40,473 nucleotides of DNA from Intrasporangium calvum (GTDB taxonomy: Bacteria > Actinomycetota > Actinomycetes > Actinomycetales > Dermatophilaceae). The stretch lies in assembly GCF_028446585.1 (NCBI RefSeq), contig NZ_JAPFQL010000018.1, positions 1 through 40,473 of the forward strand. The letters are read 5' to 3'. A program made the translations under genes and the position numbers. Positions 32,438-39,055 of the stretch are shown piece by piece. Under the pieces are notes generated by a model that saw only the letters and a list, made by a program, of their open reading frames with translations, made no database searches and was not told the DNA's origin. The first letter of the stretch is position 1. Each line of letters begins with the position of its first letter.

Positions 32438-33858
32438 CAGGACTCCCTCCCACTGCGTAGCTCGGCCAAGGACTCGACGATGGAGGCGCCCAGCTCGTCG
32501 ACATCGGACATGGCGTCACGGTCGGCGTTGAGTCCGTAGTAGACGCCACCGTGGTAGGACGTGATGCCGATGGACAGGGCCTGACCGCGGGCCAGGGGCG
32601 TGACCGGGTAGGTGGAGAGCATCTCCGCGTCACCGGCATAGAGCGGGGACTGCGGCCCAGGAACATTGGTGATCATGACGTTGTAGAGCCGCCGCGACAC
32701 CGCCGAGCCGAGGCGCGCGCCGAGCGCGTGCAGGGTCGGCGGCGCGAAACCGGCGAGGTTCGCCAAGGACGTCGCTCCCACGGCCTGTCCGCCCTCCATC
32801 TGCTGTCGCATGGCGAAGGCGATCTGGTGCAGCCGCATCGACGCGCCGGGTTCACCGACGGGAAGGTTGATGACACAGGCCATCACCTGGTTCGCGTACA
32901 TGCCCGACGGGTCGTCACCGTAGACGCTCACCGGGACCATGGCACGGACGACGGTGCCGCTGTGCACCGGCTCACCGCGGGCCAGCAGCCAGCTGCGGAA
33001 GCCTCCCGTGATCGTCGCCAGCACGACGTCGTTGATGGTCACGTCCTCCGCGTAGGCCCCCTTGGCCAACCGCTTGCGCACGACCCGGTAGTCCTCGAGG
33101 TCGGTGGAGACCATCACCCACCGCCGGGCCGACCCCACCTCCGCATTGAGAGGCGACGGTGGCGCCGGCCGTGCCGCCGTGCGCGCGACGGTGGACACGA
33201 CGGCCCCGGCAGACTCCACCGCCCGAAGGCCCACGTGCAGGGCGTCGTTCACACCGCCTCGGACCAGGTCGAGGACCTGCGTCGGACGCCGCACCGCGTC
33301 GACGACGGCACCGGCGACGAGCTCCACGGACGAGGGCGGCGCCTTGGGCTCCCACGGCACCTGCTCCTCGCCGAGGTCCTGCGTGCGCGTCGAGTCGACG
33401 ATGACGTGCGCGATGTCCAGGGCGTTGACCCCGTCGATGAGGGCGTGGTGGGTCTTCGTGACGACCGCGAACCGCCCGCGCTGGAGACCTTCGACGTAGT
33501 AGACCTCCCAGAGGGGGCGGGTCCGGTCCAGCTTGCGCGGCTGCACCCGGGCGACGAAGTCCTGCAGCTGGCGGTCCGTCCCCGGACGCGGCAGGCCGGT
33601 CCGGCGGACGTGGTAGCTCATGTCGAACGACTCGTCGTCGACCCAGACGGGGTTGGCGATGCGGCCGGGCACATCGCGGACCTTCTGCCGGAAGCGCGGA
33701 ATCGCGCCGATCCGACTCTCGATGATCCGCACGAGCTTGTCGTGGTCGAAACCGTCCCCGGGCGGCTGGAAGATCATCACCGATCCGACGTGCATCGCCG
33801 TCGTGGACTGCTCCAGATAGAGGAAGGACGCGTCGAGGGAGGTCAGGCGGTCCGACAT
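32437..33858 (-). CDS. Wax ester synthase/acyl-CoA:diacylglycerol acyltransferase (WS/DGAT)
   Basis: 473 aa. Catalyses the last step of triacylglycerol or wax ester synthesis from acyl-CoA. The active-site motif HHALIDG (residues 137-143, HHxxxDG) is intact. N-terminal LTSLDASFLYLEQSTTAMHVG and PLWEVYYVEGL, and C-terminal VMITNVPGPQSPLYAGD and ITSYHGGVYYGLNAD, are family hallmarks. Start ATG 33858 chosen by family length; CAGAGT lies 6 nt upstream. It is first in a minus-strand series with DUF6912, NUDIX, then tetR and an alpha/beta hydrolase, and divergent from a lipoprotein gene. Confidence 0.96.
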   Translation of the reverse strand: MSDRLTSLDASFLYLEQSTTAMHVGSVMIFQPPGDGFDHDKLVRIIESRIGAIPRFRQKVRDVPGRIANPVWVDDESFDMSYHVRRTGLPRPGTDRQLQDFVARVQPRKLDRTRPLWEVYYVEGLQRGRFAVVTKTHHALIDGVNALDIAHVIVDSTRTQDLGEEQVPWEPKAPPSSVELVAGAVVDAVRRPTQVLDLVRGGVNDALHVGLRAVESAGAVVSTVARTAARPAPPSPLNAEVGSARRWVMVSTDLEDYRVVRKRLAKGAYAEDVTINDVVLATITGGFRSWLLARGEPVHSGTVVRAMVPVSVYGDDPSGMYANQVMACVINLPVGEPGASMRLHQIAFAMRQQMEGGQAVGATSLANLAGFAPPTLHALGARLGSAVSRRLYNVMITNVPGPQSPLYAGDAEMLSTYPVTPLARGQALSIGITSYHGGVYYGLNADRDAMSDVDELGASIVESLAELRSGRES

Positions 33859-33885
33859 GCTCACACTCTGCCAGACCGCTGGCCG

Positions 33886-33891
33886 TAGGAT
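33886..33891 (+). promoter_or_regulatory. Leaderless promoter -10 box (TAGGAT) of the lipoprotein gene
   Basis: TAGGAT is followed by 7 nt and the ATG at 33899. Confidence 0.6.
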
Positions 33892-33898
33892 CCGCCCC

Positions 33899-34276
33899 AT
33901 GCGTGTGAATCGTCTCCTGCCGTATGCCGCCTGCCTGCTCGCGCTCGGCGGCGCCACCGCGTGCGGTTCGCCGGACGCGCCCCCGCCCGACGCCGTCGCG
34001 AGCGCCCCCGTGGTGAAGCGCATGGACATCGCAGTGAACGGCACGACGATCACGCCGACGCCCTCTCAGGTCGACCTCGGAGTCGGGCAGGCCATCGAGC
34101 TCACCGTGACCGTGGACCACGACGACGAGCTGCACGCCCACGGGTTCAACGGAGCCGAAGCCGAGCTCAAGGCAGGTCAGCCGACCACCGTCAAGCTGGT
34201 GGGCACCGAGTCGGGCGTCTTCGAGGTGGAGACCCACGACCCGGCCCTCACCATCCTCACCGTCGCGGTCCGGTAG
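33899..34276 (+). CDS. Lipoprotein with a cupredoxin-like domain
   Basis: 125 aa. Signal peptide with a lipobox ending GGATAC (Cys22), so membrane-anchored on the outer face after lipidation. An alternative Cys12 (LPYAAC) is less likely because the hydrophobic core continues past it. The mature part after a Pro/Ala linker is an all-beta domain (DIAVNGTTITPTPSQVDLGVGQAIELTVTVD pattern, HDDELHAHGF, GVFEVETHDPALTILTVAVR) like cupredoxins. Several His are present but there is no clear Cys-Met copper site, so copper binding is uncertain. It lies 9 bp before the membrane protein gene, its TAG stop forming part of that gene's AGGAGG site. The signal peptide contains a partial copy (CGTATGCCGC, 33921-33930) of the dispersed repeat. 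Confidence 0.85.
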   Translation: MRVNRLLPYAACLLALGGATACGSPDAPPPDAVASAPVVKRMDIAVNGTTITPTPSQVDLGVGQAIELTVTVDHDDELHAHGFNGAEAELKAGQPTTVKLVGTESGVFEVETHDPALTILTVAVR

Positions 34277-34285
34277 GAGGAAGCG

Positions 34286-35644
34286 GTGGCCAGCCCAGCG
34301 GCATACGGCATCCTCTCCCACGTCGCCACGGTCCTGCCGACCCATGGCGTCGGGAGCCGGAGTGACCTTCCCCTCCCCTTCGGGGCGCTCCTCGTGAGCG
34401 CCCTCGCGGCACTCGTCATCTCCTTCCTGGCGATCGGGGTGCTCTGGCGCGAGCCCCGGCTCGACCGGTCCCAAGGGCTGCTCCTCCCCGACCCCGTGGC
34501 GGCCGTCCTCGAGTCGCGCTGGGTCCGCCGGGTCGCCCAGGCCCTGTCCATCGCCCTCACCCTGTGGACGCTCACCGCCCTGCTCCTCGGACCCGACAGC
34601 GCCCGCAACCCCGTGCCCCACGTCGTCTACGTCTGGCTGTGGGTCGGGCTGGCCTTCGCGTCAATGCTGTTCGGCCCCGTCTGGCGGGTCATCAACCCGC
34701 TCCGGCTCCTGCACACCGGGCTGCTCCGGCTCGCTCGCGTCTCACCCGACCTCGCCGTGCTCCCCTACCGCTTCGGGTGGTGGCCGGCGGCCATCGCGCT
34801 CGGCATCTTCACGTGGGTCGAGCTGGTCGCCAACGACAACACCAGCCTCCCGTTCCTGCGCCTGCTCGTCCTCGCCTTCCTCCTCGTCTCCGTCCTCGGG
34901 GCAGCCGTCTTCGGCAGGGCGTGGTTCGACCGGGCCGACCCCTTCGAGGCCTGGTCCCGACTGCTCGGCGCCCTCGCCCCGGTGGGCCGGCGGGCCGACG
35001 GACGGTGGGTCCTGCGGACGCCGCTGCACGGGATCAACGAGCTGCGCGGCGAGCGTGGTCTCGTGGCGACCGTCGCCGTCATGCTGGGCAGCACCGCCTA
35101 CGACGGGTTCTCGGCCAACCTGGCGTGGGCGACCTTCGTCCAGACCTCCACCGTCTCCGCGTCCGTCCTCAAGACCGCGACGCTGCTCGCCTTCTTCGCG
35201 GCCGTGGCGCTGACTCTCTGGCTCGCGTCCGCCGTCTCGATGGCGTTGGCCCGCCGCGCGCTGCGCGACTCCTTCGACTTCGTGTCCGACATCGCCCCAT
35301 CCCTCGTCCCCATCGCGGGTGGCTATGTCGTGGCCCACTACTGGTCGCTCTTCGTCTACCAGACGCCGGTCGGGCTGGCCCTCCTCAGCGACCCGCTCGG
35401 GACCGGCGCCAACCTGCTCGGCACCGCTGGCCTCCGACCGGACGACACCCTGGTCCAGGCGACGCTCGTTGCCACCATCCAGGCAGGCAGCATCGTCCTG
35501 GGACACCTGCTCGGCGTGCTGGCGGCCCACGAGCGAGCGGTGACCGTGCTCGATCGGCGCTCCGCGATCGTCGGTCAGGTCCCCCTCATGGTGATCATGC
35601 TCTTCTACACGTTCGCCGGACTCACCATCCTCTTCGCCCCCTGA
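34286..35644 (+). CDS. Multi-pass membrane protein (family often labelled fenitrothion hydrolase)
   Basis: 452 aa with about ten to eleven hydrophobic segments (first near residues 32-52, then 80-97, 110-128, 162-175, 190-208, 250-270, 285-310, 330-350, 400-418 and 430-450). Conserved-looking stretches: DLPLPFGALLVSA, FGPVWRVINPLRLLH, RADPFEAWSRLLGALAPVGR, GSTAYDGFSANLAW and GGYVVAHYWSLFVYQ. I recognise the family as one often labelled fenitrothion hydrolase in databases; nothing here supports that activity and true function is unknown. GTG start with AGGAGG 6 nt upstream. Likely an operon with the preceding cupredoxin-like lipoprotein. The second codon onward (SPAAYG) is a copy of the dispersed repeat. 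The 3' end overlaps the convergent ATPase gene by 40 bp. Confidence 0.85.
   Translation: MASPAAYGILSHVATVLPTHGVGSRSDLPLPFGALLVSALAALVISFLAIGVLWREPRLDRSQGLLLPDPVAAVLESRWVRRVAQALSIALTLWTLTALLLGPDSARNPVPHVVYVWLWVGLAFASMLFGPVWRVINPLRLLHTGLLRLARVSPDLAVLPYRFGWWPAAIALGIFTWVELVANDNTSLPFLRLLVLAFLLVSVLGAAVFGRAWFDRADPFEAWSRLLGALAPVGRRADGRWVLRTPLHGINELRGERGLVATVAVMLGSTAYDGFSANLAWATFVQTSTVSASVLKTATLLAFFAAVALTLWLASAVSMALARRALRDSFDFVSDIAPSLVPIAGGYVVAHYWSLFVYQTPVGLALLSDPLGTGANLLGTAGLRPDDTLVQATLVATIQAGSIVLGHLLGVLAAHERAVTVLDRRSAIVGQVPLMVIMLFYTFAGLTILFAP
34292..34308 (+). repeat. Dispersed repeat copy 8, inside a start region
   Basis: AGCCCAGCGGCATACGG begins at codon 3 of the membrane protein gene and is translated as Ser-Pro-Ala-Ala-Tyr-Gly, a different frame and strand from the larE copy. 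Confidence 0.7.
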
Positions 35645-37119
35645 CGCCACGGCCGGCTCCGTCGCTCACCGGCCCGCGTCCGGGTCCACGGAGCGACGGC
35701 CGAGGCCAGCTCGGCATAGGAGGCACGCAGAGTGGAGTCCGGAGCCTGCTCGACGACCGTGCGCCCGGCGAGGAGCGCCGCGTCCACCGTGTCCGGGTCG
35801 TTCGGCACGAAGTGCAGGCCGTCGAGACCGGCAAACCGCAGCAGCGACTCGGCGATGCGCTCCTCCGGTCGCGAGCCCACCGCCGTGGCACGGACCCGGT
35901 TGACGACCGGGATCGGCATCGGCGACGGCACCGACCCCAGCTCCTGGAGAGACCTCACGAACCGCTGGAGCGCGACAGGATCCGCCCCTCCGACCGCGAG
36001 CAGCGTGTCGGCCCGGGACAGCGTCGTGAGGGTCGCCTCGTTGCGGCGGGGGGCCGTCGTGTCGTAGCTGAGCTCCTCGTCGTCCTCGAGGCAGAAGCCG
36101 CAGTCGACGACGATGACGGTGCTCAGCCGGCGAGCGAGGTCGAGGACGCGCTCGAGCGCGGCTACCCGCAGCTCCGGCCAGCGCTCCGCCTTCGGGAGCC
36201 CGGTGAGGACGCGGAGCCGCGAAGTGACCACGGGAGCGAGGCGAGCCAGGGTGGGCAGGTCGAGGGTGCCCTGGTCCGCGGCCCGGCACGCGGCTGCGAG
36301 CCCGGGAGCCTCGTCGAGCAGCCCCAGCACCTGGGCGACGCAGCCTCCGTAGGTGTCGCCGTCGACGAGAAGGACATCCTGGCCGCGGGAAGCGAGCTCG
36401 ACAGCCACGTTGACCGCGACCGTGGTGCGGCCCGGGGCGCCCGCCGGGCCCCACACGGCCACCAGGGTTGACCGCCCGGACCCGCTCGCGTCGGGCTCCG
36501 GCCCACGCACGTCGGCGTCGAGGCGCTCTGACACCTCCTCTGACACCTCCTCGGAGCCTCGAGGCTGCCACCCGACACTGGCTGGCGACCCACTCGACGC
36601 GAGGTCGGGTCCCGGCTCCCCCTCGGTCCGCGACAAGATCCCGTCGGTGGGCGCGTCACCCTGCACCAGTCCGTCAGGGACGTGGTCGGGGATGACGACG
36701 CCGTCCGCTGTCAGCCGAGCCGCAGTCGCAGTCGCAGCCGACGAGGCGGACAGGGCGTCGATGCCGGAGAGATCAGCATGCGGGCTGAGGATCTCAGCGA
36801 ACGAGTCCGGATCGGCGTCGACGGACAGGATGGAGGTGACCCCGAGCTGACGCAGCCGCCGCTCGGCACCCTCGTCGCCCAACGGATAGAGACCGAGAAC
36901 GACCAGGCCCGCTCGGGCGAGCCGACGGACGGTCGTCAGATCGAGACCGCGAAGATCCGCACTCACCACCGCACAGTTTCCACGTCCCGCCTCTGCGACC
37001 GAGAGCAGCTCGGCCACGTCGGCACACCGCCGGGTGACCGTGAGCCCCGGTGCCGACTCGAGGGTCGTCGCCACCATCGACTCCCACTCCGGGCTCAGTC
37101 CGGTGATGACGTCGGTCAT
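35605..37119 (-). CDS. CpaE/TadZ-like ATPase (ParA/MinD superfamily)
   Basis: 504 aa. An N-terminal receiver-like domain (about 1-120; MTDVITGLSPEWESM, VVSADLRGLDLTTVRRL) is followed by a disordered linker (about 125-215) with a 12-nt duplication (SEEVSEEVSE), then a ParA-type ATPase with deviant Walker A GPAGAPGRTTVAVN (about 222-236), LLVDGDTYGG and a VIVVDCGF strand. CpaE/TadZ proteins position Flp/Tad pili at the pole; here no tadA, tadB, tadC or flp gene follows, so an unrelated role is possible. The start overlaps the SAF gene stop (ATGA). The 3' end overlaps the convergent membrane protein gene by 40 bp (35605-35644), unusual for two long genes. Confidence 0.87.
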   Translation of the reverse strand: MTDVITGLSPEWESMVATTLESAPGLTVTRRCADVAELLSVAEAGRGNCAVVSADLRGLDLTTVRRLARAGLVVLGLYPLGDEGAERRLRQLGVTSILSVDADPDSFAEILSPHADLSGIDALSASSAATATAARLTADGVVIPDHVPDGLVQGDAPTDGILSRTEGEPGPDLASSGSPASVGWQPRGSEEVSEEVSERLDADVRGPEPDASGSGRSTLVAVWGPAGAPGRTTVAVNVAVELASRGQDVLLVDGDTYGGCVAQVLGLLDEAPGLAAACRAADQGTLDLPTLARLAPVVTSRLRVLTGLPKAERWPELRVAALERVLDLARRLSTVIVVDCGFCLEDDEELSYDTTAPRRNEATLTTLSRADTLLAVGGADPVALQRFVRSLQELGSVPSPMPIPVVNRVRATAVGSRPEERIAESLLRFAGLDGLHFVPNDPDTVDAALLAGRTVVEQAPDSTLRASYAELASAVAPWTRTRAGERRSRPWRQGAKRMVSPANV

Positions 37120-37793
37120 GCGTCATCAGCCCCCGAGGCGACCCCGCCACCGGACACCGGCACCAAGGTGATCTTCGCGTCGTGATCGACCGCCTCGACC
37201 ACGGCCTGCACCTCTGCGGCCGGCACGTAGAGCTGGACCGAGGTGCGAGCCGCCGCGCCGAAGCCACCCTCGCTCGCATGCACGCCGACGACCGCGACAC
37301 CGTCGAGGAGCCGGGTCGTGCCGGCCGATGCCTCGTCACCGGAGCCGGGCGTGGCGTCGTCGGTGGTGACGTAGACATCCACACGCTGACCGCGGTCCAG
37401 GCCGGCTGTCGCGACCGCGTCGGTGCGCACGGTGACGCGCTGGACGTCCACCTCGCCCGGTTCTCCGAGGGCCGATGAGGGCACCAGCTCACCCGCCTGG
37501 AGGTCACGAGTGATCAGCTTTCCCTGTGGGATCGGGGCGTCGGCCCGGAGGTATCCCCCCATTCCGTCGGCCAGGGCAACTTCGACCGGCCGGAACGTCG
37601 AGGCGGTCACACGGTCACCCGCGACGAGGTTCTCCACCGCCACGTAGTAGGGCGTCCGGTTGTCGGCAGTCGCGACGAGCCGGGCGCCGAGGGCGGCCGA
37701 CGCGAGCACGAGGATCACTCCCACGATGAGGCGGCTGTCCCGCCAGGAGGGTTTCTCCAGTCGCTTCGCGGTCGGTGCGGCAAGTTCGCTCAT
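37116..37793 (-). CDS. SAF-domain membrane-anchored protein (CpaB/RcpC-like)
   Basis: 225 aa. N-terminal basic stretch then one membrane helix (SRLIVGVILVLASAALGARLVA, about 20-41), and an SAF domain (about 48-110; PYYVAVENLVAGDRVTASTFRPVEVAL, IPQGKLITRDLQAGELVP), then an RcpC-like beta-rich part (VTVRTDAVATAGLDRGQRVDVYV). CpaB/RcpC proteins help assemble Flp pili, binding glycans through the SAF domain. It forms a two-gene unit with the CpaE-like ATPase (ATGA overlap). No clear Shine-Dalgarno precedes the ATG; GGGGG lies about 12-16 nt upstream. Confidence 0.87.
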   Translation of the reverse strand: MSELAAPTAKRLEKPSWRDSRLIVGVILVLASAALGARLVATADNRTPYYVAVENLVAGDRVTASTFRPVEVALADGMGGYLRADAPIPQGKLITRDLQAGELVPSSALGEPGEVDVQRVTVRTDAVATAGLDRGQRVDVYVTTDDATPGSGDEASAGTTRLLDGVAVVGVHASEGGFGAAARTSVQLYVPAAEVQAVVEAVDHDAKITLVPVSGGGVASGADDA

Positions 37794-38124
37794 CGGTCGG
37801 TCAACCCCCTGGTCGGCGTGATGCAGTGAAGCGCCCTGGGACGCGCAACCCCGCGCAGCGGTCGGATGATCTCGCTGTAACGGCGGACGGCGTCTCGGAC
37901 GAGGCGCCGGCATCAGTCCCCGGCGCCGCGCTCATCCTGCCGCATCCGTAAGCGAGCTGCCTCTTGAGGGGCAAAACTGTGGAAAACTCAATCATGTGGG
38001 CGCATCGGTGCCTAACATGAAGACGCCTCGTATCGGGTGTGTGCACCGGCCGCCGCCCGGGGTATGAGTTGCTCAACGACGCGCACGACCCGTCGCCCTG
38101 CGGCAACGAAGTGAAGGAGCAATC
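37794..38124. promoter_or_regulatory. Divergent spacer between the SAF gene and the HTH gene, with phased direct repeats
   Basis: 331 bp with no gene. An A-rich pocket (37965-38018) holds AAAACT at 37973 and again at 37983, exactly 10 bp apart, and a -10-like TAACAT at 38013-38018 for the HTH gene, which would give a leader of about 100 nt. The 37910-37940 stretch is GC-rich with a GGCGCCG repeat. I see no terminator. Confidence 0.5.
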
Positions 38125-38352
38125 GTGGCCCAAAGGTTCCTCCAGTTGGCGGAGGTCTCGGAGATCCTCAACATCTCCTCGGCGCAGGCCTATGCACTCG
38201 TGCGCTCAGGGGAGCTGCCCGCGATCAAGATCGGCGGGCGTGGTCAGTGGCGGGTCGAGGTCACCGAGCTCGAGAACTACATCCAACGCATGTACGCAGA
38301 GACCAGGTCGTTCGTGCAGTCCCACCCGTTCGGGGGCGCCCTGGAGGAGTGA
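38125..38352 (+). CDS. Excisionase/MerR-like helix-turn-helix protein
   Basis: 75 aa. A single winged HTH of the HTH_17 type: LQLAEVSEILNISSAQAYALVRSGELPAIKIGGRGQWRVEVTELENYIQ pattern (residues 6-54), with the GGRGQWRV wing. The C-terminal 20 residues (YAETRSFVQSHPFGGALEE) are family-specific for this actinobacterial protein. It resembles BldC in type but not in sequence. Proteins of this shape bind A-rich direct repeats head to tail, and such repeats lie upstream of this gene and of the LysM gene. GTG start with GGAG 8 nt upstream. Confidence 0.9.
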   Translation: MAQRFLQLAEVSEILNISSAQAYALVRSGELPAIKIGGRGQWRVEVTELENYIQRMYAETRSFVQSHPFGGALEE

Positions 38353-38354
38353 GG

Positions 38355-38378
38355 GCCCCCGGACCGTGACTAGGGGGC
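38355..38378. terminator. Weak hairpin between convergent genes
   Basis: GCCCCC (38355-38360) pairs with GGGGGC (38373-38378) across a 12-nt loop, in the 36-bp gap between the HTH gene and the convergent gene at 38389. Confidence 0.4.
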
Positions 38379-38388
38379 TGCCGCCCTG

Positions 38389-38946
38389 TCAGTGGTGCCG
38401 AAGGCAGCTGAGGGCGGCGAGGGGAAGGACATGCCTGCGAAGCACGTGCTTGCTCCGGCGGGGCTCGTCGAGGGCGTGCTCGGCGAGATCGAGGTGGTCG
38501 GACCCCACCGCATCGATCGTGCCGGTCAGGACGCGACCGTCCAGGTCCATCAGCTCCACCGGCACCCGGCCCCGGCTCAGGCCGCGTAGCGCCGCACCGA
38601 AGGTGAAGCGCTTGGCCACCAGAGTCGGCTCCTGCGCGCCCGGCGCCAGGCCGACCAGGTCACGCACGGCACCCAGGGGCGCCAGCACCGAACCCCGCTG
38701 AGCCTCGGCGAGGAGGAGCCAGTCGGGCCCCACGTCCGTCACGGTCCCCATGAGGCTCGCTCCCGGGGTCCCTCCGGCCAAGCGGACCGAGATCGTGGCC
38801 CGTCCGACGTTGGCGAGCAATCGCGCATGCAGGCTGACCTGCGCCCGCTCGCGGCGGGTCCGGTCCGCGACCTCCGCCTCGTGCTGCGCTCCCGACTCCG
38901 CGGTCCACGCAGCCTCGAGGTCGTCGAAGAGCTGCTCCCAACGCAT
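38389..38946 (-). CDS. Conserved protein of unknown function
   Basis: 185 aa. No named family recognised. The N-terminal helix (MRWEQLFDDLEAAWTAES, ADRTRRERAQVSLHARLLANVG) is followed by two beta-rich repeats of similar design: ISVRLAGGTPGASLMGTVTDVGPDWLLLAE and VPVELMDLDGRVLTGTIDAVGSDHLDLAE patterns, resembling small Sm-/PRC-barrel-like modules. Soluble; no signal peptide. Its position between the HTH gene and the LysM gene suggests it belongs to a conserved actinobacterial neighbourhood. ATG at 38946 has no strong ribosome binding site. Confidence 0.75.
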   Translation of the reverse strand: MRWEQLFDDLEAAWTAESGAQHEAEVADRTRRERAQVSLHARLLANVGRATISVRLAGGTPGASLMGTVTDVGPDWLLLAEAQRGSVLAPLGAVRDLVGLAPGAQEPTLVAKRFTFGAALRGLSRGRVPVELMDLDGRVLTGTIDAVGSDHLDLAEHALDEPRRSKHVLRRHVLPLAALSCLRHH

Positions 38947-39055
38947 CCGTGCCCCCTGTCAGAGCCAGTCTTGGCGATTCCGAGGCTAGTGGACGTTTCC
39001 ACAGGTTGCAGAAGTTGAGGTTGTCAAACAACATCAAACGCCATTAAATGCCTTC
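38947..39055. promoter_or_regulatory. A/T-rich divergent promoter region with 10-bp-phased repeats
   Basis: About 109 bp, far richer in A/T than the surroundings. TCAAAC occurs at 39024-39029 and at 39034-39039, a 10-bp phase; GTTGTCAAACAAC is also a small inverted repeat. TTAAAT lies 6 nt before the LysM gene ATG, a weak leaderless -10 candidate. It probably serves both the unknown gene (minus) and the LysM gene (plus). Confidence 0.5.

Noticed and set aside
34286..35644. Fenitrothion (organophosphate) hydrolase activity
   Set aside because: The name is a database carry-over; the protein is a polytopic membrane protein with no visible phosphotriesterase motif.
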